64,000 bases of DNA from Lateolabrax maculatus (lineage: Eukaryota; Chordata; Actinopteri; Acropomatiformes; Lateolabracidae): contig CM062201.1 of the NCBI GenBank assembly GCA_031216445.1, positions 4,023,501 to 4,087,500 on the forward strand, written 5' to 3'. Of this stretch, positions 49,191-60,240 are shown piece by piece; positions within the stretch are counted from its first letter, which is position 1, and every line of letters begins with the position of its first letter. The notes beneath the pieces are model-generated. The model had not been told where the DNA came from. It did no database searches and saw only the letters and a list, made by a program, of their open reading frames with translations. Position numbers and translations under genes: made by a program.

Positions 49191-49423
49191 GAGGGGGGGA
49201 CAGCAGAGGAGGTTGGGGAGGTGTTTGTCAGTTTGTGTGTGTGTGTGTGTGGGGGGGGGTGGTTGCTTGTGGATCAGGGTCTGAGGCTAATGGGAGGGGG
49301 CAGGGGGGTCTCAGGTGAATGGGGTTCACTCAAGCAACAAGGGCAGTTGAAGACACACATATAAACACACACACACTATGCACGCTGACATACATTTACA
49401 GATTGATAGAAATGCACAGTAGG

Positions 49424-49424
<1 letters not shown>

Positions 49425-49456
<32 letters not shown>
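49425..49456 (+). repeat. (CA)n microsatellite
   Basis: About 15 uninterrupted CA units. A (GT)n tract followed by ten G lies nearby at 49234-49258. Confidence 0.9.
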
Positions 49457-49459
<3 letters not shown>

Positions 49460-49691
49460 TGACATTCCTTTAGTCTGATCCAGCTGCTTTTCCCCTCAAA
49501 CCTGTCCACGTGCCACGCCACATATGCCATTCAGCCTCATCATCACCAGCGTCGGCTCAGCGTGGGACCATAACGCTACTGTAGTTTGACTGAAACAGAG
49601 GCAGGAGGGTGAGAGAGTGTGTGGTGTGGTGTGGACTGTGTGAGCAGCAGAGGAAAGGAGCGGTAGAGAGAGAGACAATGAGAGCACATGC

Positions 49692-49698
49692 TATATAG
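49692..49698 (+). promoter_or_regulatory. candidate TATA-like site close to miR-1
   Basis: TATATAG would set a start near 49720, 1.3 kb upstream of the miR-1 hairpin. It is followed by a purine-rich transcribed-strand sequence that ends in a near-ideal splice donor at 50209. It is an alternative to the 45151 promoter. Confidence 0.22.
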
Positions 49699-49719
49699 AG
49701 GGGAGTGGGCAGTCAAGGG

Positions 49720-50208
49720 GAGACTGCATAACATGGTAGCCTATAGACTGCACGGGACAGGGTGTGTGAGGGGGAGAAGGGGAAGAGATAAATGGCAGGG
49801 GGGGGGGGGGGGGGGGGGATTGCTCTCAGTGGCGGAGGACCGGTGGGACGAGTGGCTGTGTGCCGGACTAAAAGTTTTCAGTGCGAGGAAGAGGGTGAGA
49901 TTAAGGAGAGGAGAGGGAGAAAAAGGATCAGAGTGAGGATGTTGGAGCAGGAGAGAGCGAGAGAGAGAGAGAGAGAGAGTGTGGCTAAACACAGAGAGGG
50001 AGAGAGAGACTGCAGAGGCAGCACCTGGGACACCGACTGAGAGAAGAGAGAGCGAAGCACTTCTTCTTCCCAGTCTCCTTTTCTTCTCTGCTCTCGCTTT
50101 ATTGCTTCTCTCTTTGGTGCATCGGCCCAGCTGAAGCAGGGGAGGAGGAGGAGGGGGAGGAAGGGAGGAGGGAGGGAGGGGGGGGTTCTATCCAACATCT
50201 GCCTGTAG
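49720..50208 (+). other. candidate noncoding exon of the miR-1 host transcript
   Basis: This segment ends in CTGTAG|GTAAGTG, a near-perfect vertebrate splice donor with GT at 50209-50210. The next strong acceptor downstream is at 52190, so the implied intron (50209-52190) would contain the miR-1 hairpin. Vertebrate miR-1-1 is intronic in a noncoding host gene, which fits. The exon start is unknown. The segment contains a G21 run (49798-49818) and (GA)n at 49959-49978, and no recognisable protein. Confidence 0.28.
49798..49818 (+). repeat. poly(G)21 run
   Basis: Twenty-one G residues, the longest homopolymer G run in the window, 1.25 kb upstream of miR-1 and inside the candidate exon 49720-50208. 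Confidence 0.85.
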
Positions 50209-51028
50209 GTAAGTGCAACATCTCCCTCATTTCCCTTCACCCTTCTCCCCACCTCACCTCTTTCACTCCACCGCTGCAGCTGAACCTCTAAGCTTGACAC
50301 TCAAGGTGAATCGCGTGCTTGGTGTGTGAGTGAGTGTGTGTGTGTGTGTCAGAGAAACTGCTTTACAATGTACAGTATGTCAAAGCAGAGCGGACACATG
50401 GTCGCCACACATGGTAGTTGTGCTGTAGTGTTGCAGCATTTTAAAAAACGTCTTCTTTCAAGGGGAGGGAAGGGGCAATTTTAATGTCAGTAGAGTGAAA
50501 TGTGACTTTTAAAAGTGTAGTCTCTTCTTGGTGACAATTGTGTTTGTTTTTGATGAGACGGGGTGTGAAGGAGTCTGTAGTCTCACTTCATTCTGTGATG
50601 TGACGTGATGGAATTTTTCAAAATCCAGTCTTACATGTTTAGTCCTGGTCCTTAGTGGTGTAACAAGCGTGAGGTTAAGGACTGAACAACAGTTCAGAAG
50701 AATAAGCTGGGTCATTTTAAAAAGTTGTTTAAACATGATAACCGGCATTTCAGCGCATATATTTGTATGAAGTTGTTTTTTTTTTTTTCGGCGTGTATGT
50801 GTGCGCTTACCTATATGTGCGTACTCAATCCTCTGACTTATAGTCTCTGATGTCCGGTGGGACCCCGAAGGGGGCGCCAGGGGGGATCAGATGGGGGTTA
50901 TGTGCATTTAGCGGCCCGTTCGGATCCTGATTCAACATTTTTTCCTCCCCGTTGAGTGGGTGGATGTCGAGGGGGGAGGAGGAGAAGCTGGGATGGAGCG
51001 GGACGGAGGGCTGAGGTGGACGGGTTTT

Positions 51029-51042
51029 GGGGGGGGGGGGGG
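51029..51042 (+). repeat. poly(G)14 run just upstream of pre-miR-1
   Basis: Fourteen consecutive G residues end about 30 nt before the start of the miR-1 hairpin, inside the flank that the Microprocessor complex contacts. The surrounding 150 bases are also G-rich on this strand. The run could form a G-quadruplex in the primary transcript, but such runs also vary in length and are prone to assembly error. Confidence 0.8.
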
Positions 51043-51084
51043 CAGGGTCTGATGCGCCACCAAGGACAGTGGCCTGCTTGGGGG

Positions 51085-51106
51085 ACATACTTCTTTATAT
51101 GCCCAT
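51085..51106 (+). ncRNA. mir1: miR-1-5p (star arm)
   Basis: This is the passenger strand on the 5' arm, starting ACATACTTC and ending near GCCCAT. It matches the miR-1-5p known from the vertebrate miR-1-1 precursor. The exact 3' end depends on Dicer cleavage and is approximate. Confidence 0.9.
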
Positions 51107-51123
51107 ATGAACAAGAGCAACTA

Positions 51124-51145
51124 TGGAATGTAAAGAAGTATGTAT
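51124..51145 (+). ncRNA. mir1: mature miR-1-3p
   Basis: This is the dominant guide strand of the precursor, 22 nt beginning TGGAATGTAAAG and ending GTATGTAT. The seed is positions 2-8 (GGAATGT). I see no difference from the canonical vertebrate sequence. Confidence 0.97.
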
Positions 51146-52844
51146 CCCAGGTTGGGAAAAATTTCAGCGCTGCATCTGAACAAAAAGCCAAACCTTTAGA
51201 CGCTAACTTGACAGAGTCCCGCAAAAACTGAATCCACCATATGGAAACTCATTGGAGAAGACGTTCTGCGTGCTTTATTTCCACATAATATTCCCAGGTA
51301 CTCTATACAGTATGTGCGGCTCATGTACGTGTGTGTGTGTTTTCTCAGCCCTGATGTGGCCCAGTTGAGTCCAGTCAGCTTGGAGCTGCAGAGAGATGCG
51401 TACAGTAGAAAACTGTAGATGCAGCTGCAACTCCAGTCAGCAGTTTCCGCTCGCCGTCATAGATTTTTGGATATCTCTTTCACTCTGTTCTTTTGAGTTT
51501 ATTTGCTGAAAGGCGGACATGAATCCTGTACTGTTAATGTTGCGATGATTTCTGCTTTCTTTGGCATAGTCCTTTTTTTTTTTTTTTTTCATTTATCAAT
51601 CTTTTGGATTTGATAGTGTGAATCTGCTAATGCTTCAAAAATACACACACTACACACACGCACACACCGCAGACAGACAGCAGTTTCCAGTAAATGGTGC
51701 AGTGATTAAATGCTTGCTAATGGATAGCATGGTCCGAGAGGATGGTCAGAAAGAGGAAGGAGCAGAGACTCTCTCGCAGAGTACTAGGCTCAGACGCCTC
51801 TGTGTAGTCACACTGTCTGCATCTGGGCTCTACTTTTTGGCCTGGTTATGAACGCTTCATTGTTAATGTAGCCATTTAAAATCTTCAAAGTCAAAAATAA
51901 GGAGTTTTATTCTTTTTTTTTTTTTTTTTTTTAACCGATCATTAGTTTATCGCTTTGTGTCCCTGGAAATCCCACGAACAGTGTACGGTAGGAGAAGTTT
52001 CATGTCTCGTGGCATTTCCATAGATGGAACTCAAAGAGGCAAAAGCGACAGGAAAAACGAGAGGCAAGAATGAGAGAATGACTTATGACGACCGTTCTGA
52101 GTCAAACCCACAATGTCAGGATACATGATATCTGCCTTAGCCTGCTGAGCCAGCAGAACACATAGGTGCCACTTTTTTTTTTTTCTTCAGCACTGCATGA
52201 TAATTCTTTAGCTCGGATGCAGTACATGTGGTGTGTAAATGTGTGCTGGAACAGTGACTAATCTGGGTGTGGTTTGGGAGCAGGAACAACTAGTGTGTCA
52301 GGTTTTAGTGTATGTATTTTGGCCTACTTTGTATATAAATACTGTATGTGGCCTAGTTAGGGTTTACCTGTCCCTGTTTAGGTGTTATTTGGGCCAGTTT
52401 CAGAGCGGTAATTTGGCCCTGATCAGGTGTAGGCCTGCATCCCGGGGCGCTGTGCCTGTGTGTGAGCTACCGGGCTGACAGCGACACACTTCCTGCCAAT
52501 CTTATATTACAAGAAAAAAAAAAATTGAACAGCGGATCATAAACAAAGAAAGAACTGCTTTGTGCCAAGGATTGTTCAGCCAAACAGTGTTGCAAAGCTA
52601 ATTAACCATCAATATAAGAGACAGGTGAAGAGGCCATTGAGAAAAACTGGGTCCAAAAATGCACACTTCAGCAGGGAACATATTCATAAAGAAAAAAAAA
52701 ACATGAGATGTGTTTGTGAGTTAAGTGCAAGCGTGCGTGTGAGTGTGTTTTTATGTTGGAGGGATTTATTGCAGTGATTTTTAAGAACTAGAGGGAAAGG
52801 TCGTTGTACTGTGGGAGAATTCAAAGATAGAAGGGCACGGTGAC

Positions 52845-52862
52845 GGGGGGGGGGGGGGGGGG
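52845..52862 (+). repeat. poly(G)18 run
   Basis: Eighteen G residues followed by a purine-rich block that runs to about 52980. Confidence 0.85.
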
Positions 52863-53230
52863 TGACAAAAGGGAAACGAGAGAGCAGCGTAGACTGAAGT
52901 GGGATCGGAGCGGAGGGAGTTGTGGCGAGTGAGCGTGTGAGATGAGGCGAGGCGAAAGAGGCCGAGAGAGAGAGAGAGACTGGATTGATGATGGTGTTCA
53001 GGGCTTGGTGTGTGTGTGTGTTGGGGGGTGCGAGGGGGCTGGGCGGGTATTGTTCTGTCACTTTGCCTGTGTCAGCAGGTGGAAGCTCTCATCAGGACAT
53101 TAAATATGCAACAATGCTGACTGCGGCACCGTGCTGAGACAGCCAAAGCCGGACGGCTGGGGGGGGGCCCCACTAAAAGTAAACCAGCGGCACCGTTTTG
53201 CCTCGTTCCACGCTAGATGGCCATCCATCC

Positions 53231-53272
53231 ACACACACGCACGCACACACACACACACAAACACACACACAC
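53231..53272 (+). repeat. (AC)n-rich microsatellite
   Basis: AC units with interruptions by G and AA. Confidence 0.85.
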
Positions 53273-54735
53273 CGAGACCTCCAGCTTCTATTCGGTGCTG
53301 CCCTGACCCTCCTTGGCTGGCCGGCTGGGTAGCCGTCTGGTAAAGCTGGCTGACCTACCAGCCCACCGACTGGCCGGTTGACTGGTTCCCACATCTGGGA
53401 GTCCACACAAGGGCAAAGGCAAAGCTAGTAATCCACAGGCCCAGTGAGGGATTAGCGGTAGTTACATACAGATCAGCCATGTGGAACATTGACTGCAACA
53501 ACTAAAAAAAAAATTGGCCTGTGCGAATGTGGAATTTAATGCAAAATGTACAGTACAGCTGACTGTACGTATGTTTCAATGATTTACCACTCTCTGTCAA
53601 CTACTGATAAAGCACAATGGTCGATCAAGCTTACCGAGTTCATGAACGATTTCAGATTTGCCGGTCCAAACATCAGGGGCCAGGCACATAAAACTCTTTG
53701 CAGGCTCACGACTAAAATGCGTTGTTTTCATCAGATTTATATAGCCACTTGTACGCCTGCTTCTGTTTTATAAACATCAAACATTGCAGTAGAACCCCAT
53801 TTCCACTCCAGGGGTCCGCATTCAGACCAATTTAAACCCTGCCTGAATAAAAAGCCGCCCCCTCATTGGTTTGGATGGAAGCATTGGGCAAAAACCATCA
53901 AACGTTGATCAACTTTTGCTGCAGTGCAACGTGACGTCATCCGGCAAGGTGCCACGTTTGACAATCAAATACATGCGACCCCACGTTCCTGGTGGATGAC
54001 TTTGCAACATCAATGCTGTATTTCTGCTGTTCACCTCGCTGTCCAGGCGAAAGATCAGATAGTTGCTGCCAGAGTTCTAAAATCCGGCTGGGCGTATTAC
54101 AAACCGTTACAGTGTTTTGACATCTGACGAGTTTTTAAATGCATTGATCTGGCTCATATTTCATCGTCTCTATGGTACAACAAACAACACACCCGCCCCC
54201 CCACCCCTACGCTGTTTTAACGCAGGGCTGAATCCCCAGTTAGCCATAGATGGATATGGGCGCGCCCTTAACACTGCGTTTGCATATCAGTACTTCTTCC
54301 TGCTCCACCGCTCATCACACAGTGAAAAGAACAGTTTCACCAAAAGGGTTCCTTCAGCTGTCCTCCCTACCGAGAGACGGACAGGTAATTCATAACTTTA
54401 TTGACAATGCTCATATTGAAACAGAGTTTTAAAGAAAGTTTATTAATATATTGTTGATGGGCCTCTTCCAGATCGCTGTGTAGGCTGCAAAATAATCAGC
54501 TAACAACCTGAATGAACTGTAATTTTTAGCTCACCTTCTATTATGCCATCCTTGAATTGATGTAGAAAAACGTGTACGCTGGTCTGAAGTCTGTGTGAGG
54601 TGTGCACATTCACGAAAGCACGATCTGTTTTTACAAACCCCAGTTTGTGTGTGGGACATAGCGCATTCATGGTTTTTGTGTGTACGTCACAAGAGCGTAC
54701 ACTGCCATTATACAGAAAAGGAGAGCTGTTTTAAA

Positions 54736-54756
54736 CACCTGGAGGGTTAAAAATAA
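54736..54756 (+). promoter_or_regulatory. E-box plus MEF2 site pair, candidate muscle enhancer
   Basis: CACCTG (54736-54741), an E-box of the type bound by MyoD-family factors, is 5 bp from TTAAAAATAA (54747-54756), an exact match to the MEF2 consensus. It lies 3.6 kb downstream of miR-1. Known vertebrate miR-1/miR-133a clusters have muscle enhancers between the two microRNAs that use these factors. Here the function is inferred from the motifs only. Confidence 0.3.
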
Positions 54757-55829
54757 ATAGAAGAAGAAAAAGAAGTGGGTAGTTTGCAATTAGCAGCAAT
54801 AGTTAATATGGCTGAACAGACAAAAAAAGAGATGTTTGCAGTGGGAAGTTCAGTCTAGAAACAGGACAGTGATGATGACATAGTGCCAAAGACATATAAA
54901 AACAAAAATAAGGGATTTGCCAAATATAATTTTAGTATTTGTTCATTATCCGTTACTATGTATCTGTGCACCGTGTACCTGCACTGTATGTGCATTGTAA
55001 AAGAAAGAAAGGTGTGTGTGCAGGAAGGTGGGATGGGATTATAAAGCCAGGAGTTTTATATTAAGTGTCAGAGTTTATTGCCCGGACTTTTTTTTTTTTC
55101 TCTTTTAATCATGTTTATAGTAAGTGTGCATCGCCAGCAATCCACGGAATATAATAGGGGTAAAGAGTAATGGAAGTTGAAACAGATGCGGTGGAGTGGT
55201 AATGTATGTGTCGTCTCGCCCTGATACAAGGACACAGACACAGCCTATTATATCCCCTTCTATGTTTATGTCTCTAAAGTGAATCTCAGGAGGAATGTAC
55301 ATCTGAACCCCCCCCCCCAAAGTCATTCCTCAAACAACAGGCACACACATAAAATACACACACAGATACCATCACATGTACTGCTGGAATGTAAATTAAA
55401 TGTGTGTATGGACGGACAAACACTCGGCAAGTTGCAATAGAACATATGTGTGTATATATATGTGTGTGTGTGTATGTATACTATCAACACCAGCAATGCC
55501 AGCCGCAGTATTGATTTATCCGGCTGTTTATGTTCTTCTTTCTAATATGTACACATTACATGGATATAATGTATCTGTAGTGAGTGCAGCAGCTCACTGA
55601 TTTGTTTCTCACTGTAGAAGCAGCTTTTATTTGTAGTATCAGCGATGGGCTAAAGCCAAGGTAAATGTGTAATTTCACAGTTTGCACTGGCAAACTGCTC
55701 ATGCACTCAGTCATTACAGAACCGTGTTAAAGTGTGCCGGGCTTATTAGAGATGGAACATGTGCTGTACAGTACATGTGTCACTGAAATCCCAGCAGACA
55801 AATTACCTTCAAGAAAAAGAAAGAAGGAC

Positions 55830-56260
55830 AGATGACAACAGATGAAAGAAAAAAGGATAAGGCCCTGATAATAAATGACTTCAGAAAACCTAACGAATTA
55901 CTCATAATTATGAGCTTTAAAAGTCAATTAGTTAATTGGCCCCAGCGTTTTAATGTGAGAATGATGGGGCATCGGTTCAAAGGCAAACTGAGAATCGATG
56001 GAGACAACACACAGCATAATCAGAAACCAAATTACGATTTATCATTTAGCGATTAAGTTGTACATTCTCTGTGTGAGTGGGTCAGAGACGAAGATCCTCA
56101 CCCGGCCCTAAACACACACGCACACGCAGTGCGTGCCCGAAAAGCCGATCTGTCCCTACGCTGGGACGGGGATCAATGTAGAGGTAATTTGTTTCGATCA
56201 ATTAAACAGACATCTGCTTGAATTAGACCCCAATAGACTGCAAAAGGCCCCACCCCTTTC
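55830..56260. other. complex unique sequence, possible conserved noncoding element
   Basis: TAAT-rich but non-repetitive sequence (TAATTATGAGC, TTAGTTAATTGGCC, AATCGATGG, TTCGATCAATTAAACAG) with little low-complexity content. These strings resemble homeodomain-type sites. An open frame at 55832-56056 has no recognisable family and is probably chance. Confidence 0.22.
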
Positions 56261-56269
56261 CCATCCGCC

Positions 56270-56320
56270 TGTGTGTGTGTGTGTGTGTGCGCATGCATGC
56301 GTGTGCACTTGTGTGTGTGT
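56270..56320 (+). repeat. (GT)n-rich microsatellite
   Basis: A (TG)9-10 run with GCGCATGCATGCG interruption and a second short GT run. Confidence 0.85.
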
Positions 56321-56329
56321 CCTTTGTAG

Positions 56330-59300
56330 GGCACAAAAAGTGAGCACACAGACAAACGGCTAAAAGGTGAAGACTCTAATGTTACAGCAGTGCATAATTG
56401 ATTAGAGCATTTTTAGGACACCAGCTGGATTTGCAAATCATTTCATAACTTTCCAGTTTATTTTCCTCATTTTCCTCCTATTATACTGTTTCCCTGCATC
56501 CTACATCTGGAATGAGCAATGCCACAGGCAACTTGTGTTTTGTTTATGGTGCAGGGGTGGGGGTAAAAGACAGTAGTATTAGCCCGAGTCTAATTTAACG
56601 GCTCCCACTAGTGTTCTCTGTACATCAAGCGATGTTGCTGACACCATAGCCTGTCCATTACTGTACAATATGAAGAGAGAGGGTCTGCTCCCTTCAAATG
56701 AACACGCAGGATAATTGTTATGCAGTGAAGCCATGAAGCAGAGGGAAGTAATTAAAGGAACAAGGGCACTGTGGTGGTGGTGGGCTGCATCCCCCTCCTC
56801 TACGTCTCCACTGCTACTGTTTCCCCCTGCTCACTGGAGATTACACACACACCCACACATTTTTACATGCAGGTTCCCCTTACATTGACACCCTCATAAT
56901 TACTGCCAGGGTTTACAGTCATCCTAATATTCTAATTACACTCTGTCTGTGTTTATAAGGTCATAACATTTACAATTTTATGACACAGTAATTGTCAGTT
57001 GACCAAAAAATGAGAAAAAGGCATTTCCCGCTCTAATTGTTTCTTCTGAGGACAGCACATATTACACATATACGCCACCACTCACCCCAGAATAAACACT
57101 CTTTTTTTAAACACATTTTTTAAAATTAGATCAAAATACATTTGGGTTATAGAATACACAGTATCAGTCCTGGTGCCTTTCATAATGCAGCCCCCACCTT
57201 AGAGCACACGCATCATTCTCCTGCAGCATTTCAAACATATATTGCCTGGAGAGGCGTCTCATATATCTCATAAGGTATAACTGGGAATAAAACGCATTCC
57301 TGAGCACATTGTTATTCCCATTACTGGTTATGAGAACAGTGAATGAAGACTGGGTGAAAGAGTGGTTCCATGTGCCTGTGGATTTGGCAAGTAGTGTCAC
57401 AAAGCAGAACAGAAGGAGAATGTGAGTGAAAACAGCCCCTGAATGTTTCTGTATGTTAAAATTAATTTATTTAATTAATTTAACATGACAGTTTGAGTTC
57501 ATAAGAAATGTTTTTTTTTAAAAAACTTCTTAGAATTATATTCCAAGAGGAGGAACCCTACTGGGTTTCGGTGATCCTCCCGACATGCCATCTAGCGCCA
57601 CCATAACGTTTACATTTGTGGTTTCTGGTGTAATATCTTAAGTTGGCTTTAATGAAATTATTCCTGCTGGTCCGGTGAATGAGCATCCAAAGCGTGGGCT
57701 ACATTCGGTGTGATCTCTGTGTACATACAAGCATCTGCGTGCCTCCATCGACCTGCCTGCGCTCACTGACTGTGTGGGGCCTCGTGCATCCATCTCCCTT
57801 CGCTCCACCAGAGGAGGAGTGTAATTGGGAGCAGCGTGCAGGAGTGTCAGGGAGCCATGCGGGCTGGCCCGCTATAGCCAGCGATACAGGACAATATAGG
57901 AGGAAGACGGCCTGTCAGCCGGTAAAATGAACCGGTCAGTCAGGGATGTGGCCACCCCCGCCCCTCTGCCCTTCCTGTGGGCGAAGACGAGGAGAGTGCA
58001 GCGTCAGGACAAGGCTAGTTAGCATTCCCCTGTCATCACCCTCACTGCTCAGAACCTGTTATTGAAGAGGACAACAGACAGAAAGAGAGGCTGGAGTTAG
58101 AAGAGTTAAAGGATGGGAGAGTGAAAGACAGAAGGGAACCATGGTGGCATAAAGGCTACAAAAGAACTCCAACATTTGTTTGGATGATCAATTGACAAAG
58201 GAAAAGAAACAAAAGAGAAAGAGAGTGGGATTGTAAAGAACGTGAATTACGCAGAGAGAGAGTCAGTCGCCGAAAGTAAATCTCCCAAACCCATAAAGAG
58301 TTATGCGTTGTGATCTGTTCCACCGATCGTTGTGTGCTTTGAGATAATTGCTTCCATTTTGTTGCACAGAGACTATTACAGTATATGATAGCAGGATTAC
58401 CATCTGTAACAGTGGGCTTTACACAGCAGCAGTACTGCTGCATCAGCAGCGGGGCGACTGTAGAAACTATAGGTTTAGTGAACAGCCTGAGTGGCTCGTG
58501 TATTGGCCTAAGGCTATTGTAGTAGTTATGGTCTCCCCTTGTAGAATTCCACCCGGGGAGTGGAAACTCCCCCACACCCCCACCCCTGTTGGATCCAGCG
58601 ACATCAGCACATCACCTCGATGGGATCAAATCTCATTGTAGGTCTAAAAAGTGCTGGCTGTGTGACCGAGTGACTCTCCAGAATCAGGCTGGTCATTGTG
58701 TCAAGCAGACGGCACGTTTTTTATTTTTACTAACATTTTTAAAGTGAGAATTGGCAATCATCTAACTTGAAGAATCTTTTTCTTTGTTGTTTAAGCAAAT
58801 CTTTGGGATTTGATCTCAAGCCAGTGAGGTCATACATGTAATTTCAGAAGGCTGGTGATATTCGATATTATAACTATATTACAGACTTTTTCAATACTTT
58901 CTGACGTCTCTACCATGTCTGTTTGAGTTTTTTTAATGGTTCAGTAATTTCAGGAATATTTTCAACTGCAGATTAATATACAATTGTTGCTCTAGCAAGT
59001 ATTTACGGCGCAACTTTTTTATCAGTGTGTGTGGGATTGAGTGTGTGTTGTGATGAAGGAACGTGTCACCCAGTGCAACATTGAGACTCACTAATGTGTT
59101 TTAAATAGTTTTTGGACAACAATGGAGCTCTGTGGCACAAAGGAAGAAGAAATATCAGGCTATAGAAACACACACAACACTTGTTAGTGGGATCAGTTCT
59201 TTGTTGGTTTTGGTCTTTTAATGGGATTTGAAAAATATAGAAAATATCCAGACTTTTTATCAGACTCCCGACCATTCCTACATTTCTTTAACCTCACGTA

Positions 59301-59790
59301 GCAGCTTGAAGAAACTAGAAATAGGAGAGAAAGACTGGAGAAGGATAAAGGGGATAACATGGAACATAGGTACAAACACGTGTGTGTGTGTGTGTGTGAG
59401 GTAAAAACACCCCTAATTGCTTGAATTAACCAGGAAATTACACAATACAATACATTTTCATGTTGCATTGTGGTCATGTGTCCATCGGATCTGAGTTCCT
59501 TTCATGTGTCTCCGGTGGTCAGTCTGTGGCCGGACACACAGCTGAGAGAGCTTCTCTAAGCTTCACGAGGCCGGGTCACAGCGGCGGCAGGGAGAGATGG
59601 AGAGATAAAGAGAGAGGGAGGGAGAGAGAAAGAGAGACTCCTGGACTCTTGTGGTTTGTTATGGGAACAATAAAGCTGCAGGGCAGCGGGGCATTCTGGC
59701 CCGGCCACAAGGTCCCTGAAGGAGGAGGAGGAGAGAGGAGAGGAGAGGAGAAAGTGGAAAGAAAGAAGAGAGAGGATTCCAAAAAATAAG
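56330..59790. other. no gene seen
   Basis: Complex low-repeat sequence with several A/T-rich stretches, none with coding support. A segment near 57917-57933 resembles the 5' arm of pre-miR-133a but has no 3' arm. Confidence 0.4.
59379..59399 (+). repeat. (GT)n microsatellite
   Basis: About ten GT units. A GA-rich block follows at 59603-59640. Confidence 0.85.
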
Positions 59791-59792
59791 TG

Positions 59793-60092
59793 CAGTGGTG
59801 GAAAAAGTATTCAGCTCTTTTACTGAACTTGAGTAAAAGTTGTAATACCACAATGTAAAACTACTCCATTACAGGCAGAAGTTTGCATTTTACTGTTGTA
59901 GCAGGTGGAGCTAATTTGAAGTACTTTATATACAATATTGATTAGTTTCATGTGTGCATCATATTTATTTTTTTGTTTGTAAAGTCTTAACCTTACTCCA
60001 GATACCAAATACATGTAGTGGAGTAAAAGGTACAACATCTGTCTCTGAAATGTAGTGCAGCTTAAGTACAAATACCTACAAATTGTACTTCA
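59793..60092 (+). mobile_element. hAT MITE, CAGTGGTGGAA type, truncated
   Basis: It begins with the terminus CAGTGGTGGAAAAAGTATTC and continues with ACTTGAGTAAAAG, GTAATACCACAATGTAAAA, GTAGCAGGTGGAGC and GTGGAGTAAAAGGTACAAC, the order found in a very abundant percomorph element. The far terminus (mirror of CAGTGGTGGAA) is not present, so it is truncated or rearranged around 60092. Confidence 0.7.
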
Positions 60093-60117
60093 ACTTGCAG
60101 TAACTGACAGCTAAAGT

Positions 60118-60240
60118 TACAGGCCACAGAACCAAAACAATGAGCTGAAAGACTCTTAAAATGTTTGTAAAGCTGAGGAGAACTGCTGGGGCGAGGGACT
60201 CCTTACAAGTTACCCACAGTCATCTGACCCAGTGTTATCT
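60118..60240 (+). repeat. dispersed fish repeat (ACAATGAGCTGAAAGAC type), copy b
   Basis: A run around CCAAAACAATGAGCTGAAAG matches 3784-3812. GAGGGACTCCTTACAAGTTA then parallels the GAGTGACTCC section of copy a. It abuts the truncated hAT MITE at 59793-60092. Confidence 0.45.

Larger units (their letters stand above)
51072..51156 (+). ncRNA. mir1: miR-1 precursor hairpin (muscle microRNA)
   Basis: This is the precursor of miR-1, a deeply conserved microRNA that represses many mRNAs in heart and skeletal muscle. The 3' arm carries the complete 22-nt miR-1-3p sequence (51124-51145, seed GGAATGT at 51125-51131). The 5' arm carries the matching miR-1-5p sequence. ACATACTTCTTTA (51085-51097) pairs perfectly with TAAAGAAGTATGT (51131-51143). 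The stem continues through a G-U pair and small mismatches to a loop of about 16 nt, and at the base GGG (51081-51083) pairs with CCC (51146-51148). The 5p segment with TATATGCCCATATG resembles vertebrate miR-1-1 more than miR-1-2, so I infer the miR-1-1/miR-133a-2 type locus; no mib1 exon is seen on the opposite strand. Precursor ends are approximate. A CNNC-type motif (CAGC, 51165-51168) lies about 20 nt beyond the 3' cleavage site. Sequence identity makes this call nearly certain; expression is inferred. Confidence 0.97.
50209..52190 (+). other. candidate intron carrying miR-1
   Basis: It runs from the donor GTAAGTG to an acceptor with an uninterrupted T-rich tract ending CTTCAG at 52190. 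Apart from miR-1 it holds the G14 run, a T-run at 51571-51589 and a T20 run at 51913-51932. The pairing of these two sites is inferred from their individual strength only. Confidence 0.28.
52191..54700. other. no protein gene seen; possible host-transcript exons
   Basis: It begins after the strong acceptor at 52190. A donor-like GACAG|GTAATTC is at 54384-54385. The poly(G)18, purine block and AC microsatellites occupy 52845-53272. Confidence 0.3.

Noticed and set aside
50825..51088. Minus-strand frame of 87 residues overlapping the miR-1 5' arm, with Pro-rich and PLDIHPLNGEEK-like text
   Set aside because: Its reading depends on the poly(G/C) run and the hairpin sequence, it matches no family I know, and the microRNA on the plus strand explains the constraint there.
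57917..57933. AGCCGGTAAAATGAACC, similar to the 5' arm of pre-miR-133a
   Set aside because: No miR-133 3' arm follows within hairpin distance.
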